Shown here: piece after piece, positions 1 through 6,397 of the stretch | Layout of the letters: every line of letters starts with the position of its first letter | Position numbering within the stretch: position 1 is the first letter of the stretch | NCBI GenBank assembly: GCA_934553255.1 | Contig: CAKTEZ010000029.1 | Span: forward strand, 1 to 18,793 | Source: an uncultured Oscillospiraceae bacterium | GTDB lineage: Bacteria > Bacillota > Clostridia > Oscillospirales > Oscillospiraceae | Direction: 5' to 3' | Length of the DNA stretch: 18,793 nt | The notes under the pieces: generated by a model | The model's database searches: none | The model's input: the letters and a program-made list of their open reading frames with translations, nothing else | Told to the model about the DNA's origin: nothing | Position numbers and translations under genes: made by a program

Positions 1-272
1 CGGCCGCAGACGGCGGGCAGAGAGGAGGTCTCGTGGATGACCTGATAGGCGCCCTCGTAGTCCTTCTCGGTGATCTTTTTGATGAACTCCGGAATTTTCA
101 CCTGCACGGGGCAGCCGGAGACGCAGGGATAGTTCTTGCAGTTGAGGCAGCGGGCGGCTTCGTCGAGCGCCTGCTCCTCGGTGTAGCCGAGGGCGACCTC
201 AAGAAAGTTTTTGTTGCGGACGTTAGGGTCCTGCGAGGGCATCTCGTTCTTTTTCAGGCTCATATTCGGCAT
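1..272 (-). CDS. nfnB: NfnB / GltA-like NADPH-dependent ferredoxin:NADP+ oxidoreductase flavoprotein subunit, N-terminal part (runs off left edge)
   Basis: Only about the first 90 residues are in the window. They begin MPNMSLKKNEMPSQDP and contain a cysteine cluster C42-x2-C45-x4-C50-x3-C54 followed by PV, then AVCGR at the edge with C89. This is the N-terminal [4Fe-4S]-binding region of the glutamate-synthase-small-subunit family. In NfnB this large subunit carries two [4Fe-4S] clusters and an FAD that binds NADPH and bifurcates electrons to NAD+ and ferredoxin. The ATG at 272 follows the nfnA stop by one base, and its ribosome binding site AAGGAGGT lies inside the last codons of nfnA, so the two are translationally coupled. 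A GltD of glutamate synthase is the alternative, but an adjacent NfnA-type subunit makes NfnB the better call. Everything beyond residue 90 is unseen. Confidence 0.88.
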   Translation of the reverse strand, partial: MPNMSLKKNEMPSQDPNVRNKNFLEVALGYTEEQALDEAARCLNCKNYPCVSGCPVQVKIPEFIKKITEKDYEGAYQVIHETSSLPAVCG

Positions 273-273
273 A

Positions 274-1113
274 TCACTTGACCTCCTTGAACAGGTTGCA
301 GGTTTCCTCGTGCTTATGACGCTCCCAGTCGAAATACATCTTGCCGCGCTTGAGGCTCTCGTCCCAATCGACCTTGTGGCCGTCGAAGTCGGGGCCGTCG
401 ACGCAGGCGAACTTGGTCTCGCCGCCGACGGTCAGGCGGCAGCCGCCGCACATACCCGTGCCGTCGACCATGATGGGACTCATGGAGACGGTGGTGGGGA
501 CGCCGTAGGGTTCGGTGGTCTTGGAGACGAACTTCATCATGATGGCGGGGCCGATGGCGAAGATCTCGTCGTACTGGTTGCCCGCTTCGATCAGCTCCTT
601 GAGCGCGTCGGTAACGAGGCCCTTTTCGCCATAGGAGCCGTCGTCCGTCATCAGCTTCATGACGCTGGACGCGGCGCGAAACTTATCCTCGAGAATGACA
701 AGGTCCTTATTCTTAAAGCCGACGACCGCATGGACCTCTGCGCCGCAGTCGTGGAACTTCTTCAGAACGGGATACGCGATGGCGCAGCCGACGCCGCCGC
801 CGACCACGCAGACCTTCTTCTTGCCCTCGGTCTCGGTGGGACGGCCGAGCGGACCGACAAAGTCCTGAATAAAATCGCCCTCGGCCTTGTGGCTGAGCTT
901 TTCCGTGGTCGCACCGACGGTCTGGACGATGATGGTAACGGTCCCCTTTTCGCGGTCATAGTCATGGATCGTGATGGGGATGCGTTCGCCGTTCTCATCG
1001 ACGCGCAGAATGATGAACTGGCCGGGTTCGGCCTTCTTTGCCACCATCGGCGCCTCGATCTCATACAGAATGACGGTCGGCTTGAGCGCTTCTTTTTTGA
1101 CGATGCGATACAT
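274..1113 (-). CDS. nfnA: NfnA, FAD/[2Fe-2S] subunit of NADH-dependent reduced ferredoxin:NADP+ oxidoreductase (sulfide dehydrogenase-like)
   Basis: A 279-residue cytoplasmic flavoprotein of the ferredoxin-NADP+ reductase/dihydroorotate dehydrogenase electron-transfer subunit family. Visible parts are an N-terminal FAD-binding beta-barrel with ERIPITIHDYD near residues 43-53, a nucleotide-binding Rossmann segment VCVVGGGVGCAIAYP at 101-115, and a C-terminal [2Fe-2S] site with C222, C225 and C237. Asp217 lies five residues ahead of the first cysteine, and the family is known for Asp plus three Cys ligation. NfnA takes electrons to or from NAD(H), while NfnB handles NADPH and ferredoxin; together they balance redox pools in fermenters. 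The start at 1113 has GAGG about eight bases upstream. The gene has its own strong promoter and reads directly into nfnB. PyrK-type subunits are related, but the adjacent GltD-like partner supports NfnA. Confidence 0.9.
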   Translation of the reverse strand: MYRIVKKEALKPTVILYEIEAPMVAKKAEPGQFIILRVDENGERIPITIHDYDREKGTVTIIVQTVGATTEKLSHKAEGDFIQDFVGPLGRPTETEGKKKVCVVGGGVGCAIAYPVLKKFHDCGAEVHAVVGFKNKDLVILEDKFRAASSVMKLMTDDGSYGEKGLVTDALKELIEAGNQYDEIFAIGPAIMMKFVSKTTEPYGVPTTVSMSPIMVDGTGMCGGCRLTVGGETKFACVDGPDFDGHKVDWDESLKRGKMYFDWERHKHEETCNLFKEVK

Positions 1114-1164
1114 AGCGTAACCTCTTTTCTAAAAATAGCGTTAGGTGCGTTTTCGATGGGCTGC

Positions 1165-1193
1165 ATTATATCATGAAGGATTACTTGCGTCAA
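1165..1193 (-). promoter_or_regulatory. Sigma-A promoter for nfnAB
   Basis: On the minus strand TTGACG (1193-1188), a 17-bp spacer and TATAAT (1170-1165) give a near-consensus promoter. The predicted transcript starts near 1158 and leaves a leader of about 45 bases before the nfnA ATG. It sits just past the stop codon of the Crp-family gene, so nfnAB can be expressed independently of the upstream regulators. Confidence 0.8.
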
Positions 1194-1205
1194 CCGAATA
1201 TTCTT

Positions 1206-1880
1206 TCATTCTTTGTGCAAGTTTTCCTGCATGTATGAAACAAGCGTGATCCTGCGGTTCTCGGTGCGGATCATCCCCTCCTCGCGCAGCTTTTTCAGCT
1301 CGCGCATCATGGCGCTGCGGTCGGCGCTGATGTAGTCCGCCAGAGCGCTGAGGGAGAACGGCAGGACAAATGTGTTCCGCCCTGTCCGGCGGGCAAGCTG
1401 GTCGAAGCAGCACAGGAGCTTTTCGCGGATGGAGCGGCGCGAGAGGACCTCGACCCGCTCGCTCAGGCGCAGAGTTTTGGTGGAGAGCAGGCGAAAAAGG
1501 TTCTGCACGAGAATGCTGTGGTGCAGGCAGGCGTTTTCGCAGCGCTTGGTGATCTGGTCGTAATTGAGGTAAAGCACGCGGCAGTCCTTCCGGCATTCGA
1601 GCAGCGTGGAGTCGCCGCCAACGCCGGAAAAGGCCAGCACCTCGCCGAACACGCCGCCCTCCTCCAGCGTTTCAAGGAGGGTGCGGTCGCCGTCCTCATC
1701 GAGGCGGAGAAGCTCGGCGCTGCCGGAAAGGAGGATGCCGACGGCGTTCTGTGTGCCATCGAACTCGCAGATGGTCTGGCCTGCCTCATAGCTTACCTCG
1801 CGCGCGCCGAAGCAGTCGAACATACGCGCGCATTCTTCGTTTGTGATGCCCTCGAAGAGCTGAGAACGAATGGGCTGCAT
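1206..1880 (-). CDS. Crp/Fnr-family transcriptional regulator
   Basis: A 224-residue regulator of the usual family length. Residues about 10-115 form a cyclic-nucleotide-binding-like beta-roll (GILLSGSAELLRLDEDGDR, EGGVFGEVLAF). Residues about 150-210 form a winged helix with the recognition region LSALADYISADRSAMMRELKKL. Several cysteines are present, but not the N-terminal Fnr iron-sulfur spacing, so the effector is unknown. I chose the ATG at 1880 because a G-rich Shine-Dalgarno (GGGGGGTGA) lies just upstream; the frame stays open further upstream, but that part lies inside the LysR gene in another frame. The LysR gene ends 13 bases upstream, so the two are probably co-transcribed. The nfnAB genes next door are a plausible target, which is inference from position only. 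Confidence 0.85.
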   Translation of the reverse strand: MQPIRSQLFEGITNEECARMFDCFGAREVSYEAGQTICEFDGTQNAVGILLSGSAELLRLDEDGDRTLLETLEEGGVFGEVLAFSGVGGDSTLLECRKDCRVLYLNYDQITKRCENACLHHSILVQNLFRLLSTKTLRLSERVEVLSRRSIREKLLCCFDQLARRTGRNTFVLPFSLSALADYISADRSAMMRELKKLREEGMIRTENRRITLVSYMQENLHKE

Positions 1881-1893
1881 CGCTTCACCCCCC

Positions 1894-2829
1894 CTATTTT
1901 GCCGCTTCCTCAGGATATTCCTCCTGATACCTGCGGGCATAATCGTAAAACGCCTGCGCGACCGGCGAGAGAATGCTGTTTTTGTGCTTGACGATGTAGA
2001 GTCTGCGGCGCAGCGGCTCCTCCTCGAACGGAAAGGCGAGGATCTTGCCGAACTGCACAAAGTCGCGGGCAGCGGAGAGCGAGATAAGGCCGATGCCGAG
2101 GCCCTCGCCGACCATCTGCTTGACGCTCTCGCTGGAGCGGACCTCGACGGCGGTACGCATACACGCGATGTCCACGCCGAGACGCTCCAGGATCTCCTTG
2201 CCGGACTGGTAGGTTCCGCTGGAGCGCTCGCGGCTGATGAACGTCTCGCTCAGAAGCAGCTCCTTGGGAAGACTGCCGCCGACATAGGCACGGAATTTCT
2301 CGGTGTTGGGCGTGATGATGGCCATGCAGTCGCTCGCAAATTCCTGCGCGACGCATTTATGATGCTCGACCCGCGTGCCGCAGAAGCCGATCTCCACGGC
2401 GCGGGCGACAACCATTTCGATGACCTTGGGGCTGTCCTCCATCTGAATGTTGAAGGCGATGTCCGGATATTTTTCATGAAAATGCTGCAGAAGATGCGGC
2501 AGGTAATACTGGCTGGGGACGGTGGAGGCGGCAAGGGTGACGGTGCCGCGCATCTCCTGCGAGAAGTTTTTGAGCGCGGCGGCGGCGTTTTCGCGCACCT
2601 GCAATATCTCCTTGGCGTAGCGGTAGAGCAGCTTGCCCGCGTCGGAGGGATAGGTCTCCTTCGTCGTGCGGACGACGAGCTTGATGCCAAGCTTGCGCTC
2701 CAGCGCGGAAATATGAGAGGAGATGGTCGGCTGGGTCAGGTGCAGCAGCTCCGCCGCGCGGGAAAAGCTGCAGTTTTCCAGCACATAGACGAATGCCTCC
2801 AGCTCCTTGATGTCCATATCGATGTCCAT
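1894..2829 (-). CDS. LysR-family transcriptional regulator
   Basis: A 311-residue LysR regulator. The N-terminal winged helix is clear (MDIKELEAFVYVLENCSFSR, then AAELLHLTQPTISSHISALE, residues about 5-45). It is followed by a linker helix and a two-lobed substrate-binding domain (VTLAASTVPSQYYLPHLL near 96, GTYQSGKEIL, VGEGLGIGLISLSAARDFV). These proteins bind DNA as tetramers and sense a small molecule, usually regulating a neighbouring or divergent gene. The sequence resembles the CysB/CysL-like clostridial group that includes regulators tied to selenium metabolism, but I cannot assign the ligand. The ATG at 2829 is preferred over the one at 2817 because GGAGG lies nine bases ahead of it. 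Its own promoter lies upstream and the Crp-type gene follows. Confidence 0.9.
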   Translation of the reverse strand: MDIDMDIKELEAFVYVLENCSFSRAAELLHLTQPTISSHISALERKLGIKLVVRTTKETYPSDAGKLLYRYAKEILQVRENAAAALKNFSQEMRGTVTLAASTVPSQYYLPHLLQHFHEKYPDIAFNIQMEDSPKVIEMVVARAVEIGFCGTRVEHHKCVAQEFASDCMAIITPNTEKFRAYVGGSLPKELLLSETFISRERSSGTYQSGKEILERLGVDIACMRTAVEVRSSESVKQMVGEGLGIGLISLSAARDFVQFGKILAFPFEEEPLRRRLYIVKHKNSILSPVAQAFYDYARRYQEEYPEEAAK

Positions 2830-2890
2830 GCGCGTCCACCTCCCTTTTACGCCCGATCCGCTCCGGACAGAACAAAAAATATTAACTTAT

Positions 2891-2919
2891 AGTATAGCGT
2901 TCTGCGGCCGGTTTGTCCA
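2891..2919 (-). promoter_or_regulatory. Sigma-A promoter for the lysR-crp pair
   Basis: On the minus strand TGGACA (2919-2914), a 17-bp spacer and TATACT (2896-2891) lie in the short AT-rich gap between hemW and lysR. Transcription would start near 2884, about 55 bases before the lysR ATG. Confidence 0.7.
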
Positions 2920-2947
2920 GCTATTTTTCGAACGCTCCGCAACGCGC

Positions 2948-4057
2948 TCAAAGCCCCATGGCCTCCAGAACGCGCACGATGACGCTGTTGGAAACGAGGA
3001 AGCCGCGCGGCGTGAGCGCATAGTTTTCGCCGCGGCGCACCGCGAGACCGTGGGCGCGGCATTCCTCCAGCACCCGCACGGCGGCGGGCGGCAGCGTGGA
3101 GACTGCAAGGCCGCGCGCGGTACGCAGAGCGAGCATGACGCGCTCGGTCTCCCGCTCGCGCGCCGAGGGCGCGGAGCGCTCGGAATAGGCGGTGTGTCCC
3201 GCGAGATAGGCGTCAAGGTCGCGCGCGAGCGCAAAGCGCTCGCCGCCGAAGTCGCTGTGCGCGCCGGGACCGAAGCCGAGGTACTCGGCAAGCGCCCAGT
3301 AGCGGCTGTTGTGGCGGGCCTCATGGCCCGGGCGGGAGAAATTGGAGATCTCATACTGCCCGTAGCCGCGCCGCGCGAGGGTATCCGCGGCGTAAAGGTA
3401 CATATCCGCCTGCGCGTCGTCGTCCGGCAGGGCAAAGCGGCCGCGCTGCTCGAAAAGCGGCGTCCCCTCCTCGACCTTCAGCCCATAGCAGGAAAGATGC
3501 TCCGGCGCGAGCGCGAGCGCGGCGTCAAGGTTCGCCTGCCAGCGCGCCATGGTCTGCTCCGGCAGACCGTAGATCAGGTCGAGGCTCAGCTCACCGAAGC
3601 CCGCGGCGCGGGCGTTTTCCACGGCGCGGACGGTCTGGGCGTGGGTGTGGATACGGCCGATGCGCGCAAGCTCCGCGTCGTCCGCCGACTGCATACCGAG
3701 CGAAAGGCGGGTAAAGCCCGCGCTCCGCAGCCGGCGCAGGACGGAGGGGTCCTGCGCGCTGTCCGGATTTGCTTCGAGCGTGATCTCCGCATCGGACGCG
3801 ACGCGGTAATTCCGAAGCACCGCATCCAAAACGCGGCACAGGCGGTCGGGACCGAGGCAGCTCGGCGTGCCGCCGCCGAAATAGACGCTGTCCGCCGCGC
3901 AGTCCGCCGCGCGCTCGCTCCATGCGGCGAGCTGGCGCGTGAGCGCGGAGACATAGGCGTCCATGCGCTCCTCCGCGTGCGGCAGGGAGTAAAAGTCGCA
4001 GTAAAGGCACTTCGCCTTGCAGAACGGGATATGAAGATACAGTCCGAGCGAGCGCAT
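2948..4057 (-). CDS. hemW: Radical SAM family haem chaperone HemW
   Basis: A 369-residue radical-SAM protein. The cluster motif is C13-x3-C17-x2-C20 followed by DF (PFCKAKCLYCDF), GGGTPS is at 61-66, and the family motif HNSRYW at 249-254 marks the haem-binding HemW group. Coproporphyrinogen dehydrogenase HemN has a fourth cysteine in CxxxCxxCxC and lacks HNxxYW, so the older label 'oxygen-independent coproporphyrinogen III oxidase' is probably wrong here. HemW binds haem and SAM and is thought to deliver haem to respiratory proteins; its role in a fermenter is less clear. The ATG at 4057 has GAGGTGA five bases upstream. In many Firmicutes hemW lies beside lepA and hrcA; here it is a single gene, divergent from spoVAC. 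Confidence 0.9.
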   Translation of the reverse strand: MRSLGLYLHIPFCKAKCLYCDFYSLPHAEERMDAYVSALTRQLAAWSERAADCAADSVYFGGGTPSCLGPDRLCRVLDAVLRNYRVASDAEITLEANPDSAQDPSVLRRLRSAGFTRLSLGMQSADDAELARIGRIHTHAQTVRAVENARAAGFGELSLDLIYGLPEQTMARWQANLDAALALAPEHLSCYGLKVEEGTPLFEQRGRFALPDDDAQADMYLYAADTLARRGYGQYEISNFSRPGHEARHNSRYWALAEYLGFGPGAHSDFGGERFALARDLDAYLAGHTAYSERSAPSARERETERVMLALRTARGLAVSTLPPAAVRVLEECRAHGLAVRRGENYALTPRGFLVSNSVIVRVLEAMGL

Positions 4058-4074
4058 GGTATCACCTCACCGGC

Positions 4075-4103
4075 ATTGTAGCGCATTTTGCGAAGAAAGG
4101 CAA
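4075..4103 (-). promoter_or_regulatory. Putative sigma-A promoter for hemW with a very short leader
   Basis: On the minus strand TTGCCT (4103-4098), a 17-bp spacer and TACAAT (4080-4075). A start site about seven bases downstream falls at or inside the Shine-Dalgarno sequence (4068-4062), so the leader would be only about 11 bases. The match is fair, but the geometry is tight. Confidence 0.45.
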
Positions 4104-4157
4104 CGGCGGATAAAAGCGCCGCATTTGGCAAAGCTATGGCAAAAAGGAGGGTTCGTT

Positions 4158-4595
4158 ATGAACATGACCCCACAGGAATACCGGGACTATATCAAGCAGC
4201 GGTCGCCGAGATCGCCCATCGTCAAGGATACGGCGCTGGCATTTTTGACCGGCGGCGCGATCTGCGTGCTTGGGCAGCTCCTTCTCAACGGCTTCCGTTC
4301 GCTCGGGCTTGACAAAACGGACGCGGGAACGGCGACCTCCATCACGCTCGTCTTTCTCGCGGCGCTCGCGACCGGACTGAACCTCTATAACTCGCTCGCC
4401 CGCTTCGCGGGCGCGGGAACGCTCGTCCCCATCACGGGCTTTGCCAACTCGGTCGTCTCCCCCGCCATTGATTTCAAGGCGGAGGGCGTCATCACCGGCA
4501 TGGCGGCGAAGATGTTCGTCATCGCGGGTCCGGTCATCGTGTTCGGCACGCTCGCGAGCGTGGCGTACGGCGTGATCCTGATGCTGATGAGATGA
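4158..4595 (+). CDS. spoVAC: Stage V sporulation protein AC (SpoVAC)
   Basis: A 145-residue membrane protein starting MNMTPQEYRDYIKQRSPRSP. Hydrophobic segments include AFLTGGAICVLGQLLLNG near 31-48, ITLVFLAALATGLNLY, and KMFVIAGPVIVFGTLASVAY near the C-terminus. The motifs GTLVPITGFANSVVSPAIDF and KMFxIAGPVI are characteristic of SpoVAC and differ from the shorter SpoVAE. SpoVAC sits in the inner forespore membrane and takes part in calcium-dipicolinate movement during sporulation and germination. The ATG at 4158 follows AAGGAGG by about eight bases, and an in-frame upstream extension lacks such a site. Normally spoVAC lies with spoVAD and spoVAE; here neither is present and a terminator follows immediately. 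I see no convincing sigma-A promoter, and a sigma-G site was not secure. Confidence 0.9.
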   Translation: MNMTPQEYRDYIKQRSPRSPIVKDTALAFLTGGAICVLGQLLLNGFRSLGLDKTDAGTATSITLVFLAALATGLNLYNSLARFAGAGTLVPITGFANSVVSPAIDFKAEGVITGMAAKMFVIAGPVIVFGTLASVAYGVILMLMR

Positions 4596-4598
4596 GAA

Positions 4599-4622
4599 AA
4601 AGCGCGGCTTCCGCCGCGCTTT
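4599..4622 (+). terminator. Terminator after spoVAC
   Basis: Stem AAAGCGCGGC / GCCGCGCTTT with a TTCC loop, starting four bases after the spoVAC stop and followed by a pyrimidine-rich TCCTCTT rather than a pure T run. Confidence 0.75.
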
Positions 4623-4626
4623 CCTC

Positions 4627-4655
4627 TTGCGCCGCGGTGCCGCGTGCCTTATAAT
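4627..4655 (+). promoter_or_regulatory. Sigma-A promoter for the HerA/DUF853-type ATPase gene
   Basis: TTGCGC (4627-4632), 17-bp spacer, TATAAT (4650-4655). It lies directly after the spoVAC terminator and predicts a start near 4662, about 28 bases before the ATG. Confidence 0.65.
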
Positions 4656-4689
4656 ACTGCCATTGAAACAAACGACGGAGGACAGCACG

Positions 4690-6351
4690 ATGTACGAAAA
4701 CGGCAGGATATATATGGGGCTTGCGGACGATGCGCGCGTGGAACTCGCGCTCAATATGTGCAACCGCCACGGTCTGATCGCGGGCGCGAGCGGCACGGGC
4801 AAGACCGTTACGATGAAGGTGATGGCGGAGAGCTTCTCCGACGCGGGCGTGCCGGTGTTTCTGTGCGATGTCAAGGGCGATGTGGCGGGCATCTGCGCCC
4901 CCGGCGTGAGCAGCGAGGGCATGGAAAAGCGCATCGACAAATTCGGCCTGCGCGGAAGCTTTGCCTACAAGGGTTACCCCACGACCTTCTGGGATGTGTA
5001 CCAGACCGGCGGCCATGCCGTCCGCGCGACGGTGAGCGATATGGGACCCGAGCTGCTCTCCCGCATTCTCGGCCTGACCCCCGCGCAGGAGGGCATTCTG
5101 CACATCGCCTTCCGCATCGCGGACGACAAGGGGCTGCTGCTCATCGACCTCAAGGATCTGCGCGCGCTGCTGAACTATGTCGGCGAGCATCGCGCGGAGT
5201 ACCAGATGACCTACGGCAACATCACGCCGCAGTCCGTCGCGGCGATCCTGCGCGCGCTGCTGCCGCTCGAGCAGCAGGGCGGCGACCTGTTCTTCGGCGA
5301 GCCTGCGCTCGACCTGCACGACTGGATGCGGACGGACGCGGACGGGCGCGGCATGGTGAATGTACTCGACTGCGTGAAGCTGGCGCAGAACCCGACGCTG
5401 TACGCAAGCTTTCTGCTCTGGCTGCTCTCGGAGCTGTTTGAGATTCTGCCGGAAGCAGGCGACCTCGATAAGCCAAAGCTGGTGTTCTTTTTCGACGAGG
5501 CGCATATGCTCTTCCGCGGCGCGCCGGGCGTATTGGTGCAGAAGATCGAGCAGACGGTCAAGCTGATCCGCTCGAAGGGCGTGGGCGTGTTCTTTGTGAC
5601 GCAGAGTCCGAGCGACATTCCCGATACGGTACTCGCGCAGCTTTCCAACCGCGTGCAGCACGCGCTGCGCGCCTACACGCCCGCCGAGCTCAAGGCGGTG
5701 CGCGCCGCGGCGCAGGCGTTCCGCGCCAACCCCGCCTTCCGCGCGGAGGACGCCATCATGGAGCTGGGCGTCGGCGAGGCGCTGACCTCGTTCCTTGACG
5801 AGAGCGGCGTACCGGCGGTCGTGCAGCGCACGAAGATCGTCTGCCCGCAGAGCCTGATGGGCGCACCGGAGCCGATGGTGCGCGCCAAGGCCATGCTGCA
5901 CGACGGCATGGAGAAGTACGACGATTTTGTAGACAACCTTTCGGCCTACGAGCTCCTGACCGAGCAGACGGAAGCCGCGGCGCTTGAAACGCAGCGGGAG
6001 GCTGAGCGCCTTGTGCAGGAAAAAGCCGCCGCGGAGCAGGAAAAGCTGCGCGTCAAGGAAGAGGCCGCGGACGAAAAGCGCCGCCTGAAGCTGGAGGACG
6101 AGGAACGCAGACGGGCGCAGAAGCTGGAGGACGAGAAACGCCGCCGTGCGCTCAAGCTGGAGGACGAGGCGCGCAAAAAGGCGGAGAAGGCCGCCGAAGC
6201 CGAGCAGAAGAAGCTGGACAAGCAGCGCGAGCGCGAGGCCGCCGCCGCGAAGAGGAAGGCCGAGCGGCTTCAGTCCAAGATCGAAACGCAGCTTGTCTCC
6301 GCGGGCGGGCAGCTTCTCAAGCGGGGCCTTCTGGGCATTCTGAAGAGATAA
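4690..6351 (+). CDS. HerA-like / DUF853-family P-loop ATPase with C-terminal coiled coil
   Basis: A 553-residue protein of the FtsK/HerA superfamily. Walker A is AGASGTGKT at 31-39, Walker B is KLVFFFDEAHMLF at 263-275, and a sensor-like VTQSPSDIPDTVLAQLSNRVQHALRAY follows at about 303-329. The family segment ELGVGEALTSFLDESGVPAVVQRT is near 358-381. Residues about 425-530 are a highly charged, Ala/Glu/Lys/Arg-rich coiled coil with an 11-residue tandem repeat. Family members are cytoplasmic, probably hexameric DNA-translocating ATPases of uncertain role (formerly YjgR-like). The ATG at 4690 follows GGAGGACAGCACG. No NurA-type nuclease or Sir2 partner is nearby, so a HerA defence or repair module is not supported. 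The gene appears monocistronic, with its own promoter and terminator. Confidence 0.85.
   Translation: MYENGRIYMGLADDARVELALNMCNRHGLIAGASGTGKTVTMKVMAESFSDAGVPVFLCDVKGDVAGICAPGVSSEGMEKRIDKFGLRGSFAYKGYPTTFWDVYQTGGHAVRATVSDMGPELLSRILGLTPAQEGILHIAFRIADDKGLLLIDLKDLRALLNYVGEHRAEYQMTYGNITPQSVAAILRALLPLEQQGGDLFFGEPALDLHDWMRTDADGRGMVNVLDCVKLAQNPTLYASFLLWLLSELFEILPEAGDLDKPKLVFFFDEAHMLFRGAPGVLVQKIEQTVKLIRSKGVGVFFVTQSPSDIPDTVLAQLSNRVQHALRAYTPAELKAVRAAAQAFRANPAFRAEDAIMELGVGEALTSFLDESGVPAVVQRTKIVCPQSLMGAPEPMVRAKAMLHDGMEKYDDFVDNLSAYELLTEQTEAAALETQREAERLVQEKAAAEQEKLRVKEEAADEKRRLKLEDEERRRAQKLEDEKRRRALKLEDEARKKAEKAAEAEQKKLDKQREREAAAAKRKAERLQSKIETQLVSAGGQLLKRGLLGILKR
6088..6186 (+). repeat. Three 33-bp tandem repeats inside the ATPase coiled coil
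   Basis: The 15-mer AAGCTGGAGGACGAG recurs exactly at 6088, 6121 and 6154, a 33-bp period. It encodes KLEDE followed by six mostly basic residues, three times. An 11-residue period suits a hendecad coiled coil. Confidence 0.85.
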
Positions 6352-6356
6352 AACGA

Positions 6357-6382
6357 AAAGGCGCGCCGAACGGCGCGCCTTT
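6357..6382. terminator. Bidirectional terminator between the ATPase and alcohol dehydrogenase genes
   Basis: Perfect stem with core GGCGCGCC / GGCGCGCC and a GAAC loop, extended by three A-T pairs, lying between two convergent genes. T-rich sequence follows on the plus strand and CTTTTCGTTTT on the minus strand. Confidence 0.85.
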
Positions 6383-6397
6383 CTCATCCAAAAATAT

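Noticed and set aside
1870..4081. Long plus-strand open frames opposite lysR and hemW
   Set aside because: Both lie opposite genes with unmistakable motifs; the frames are GC artefacts.
4104..4157. Sigma-G promoter for spoVAC
   Set aside because: A GGATA with an AAAGCTA about 17 bases downstream only loosely fits the sigma-G pattern; the match is too weak to list.
4690..6351. HerA-NurA or HerA-Sir2 defence system
   Set aside because: The ATPase is of the DUF853 type and no nuclease, Sir2 or other effector gene is adjacent.
4534..6387. A 617-codon open frame on the minus strand, antisense to the ATPase gene
   Set aside because: It is a by-product of high GC; its sequence is Arg/His/Leu-rich with no family resemblance, and the plus strand has clear ATPase motifs with promoter, ribosome site and terminator.
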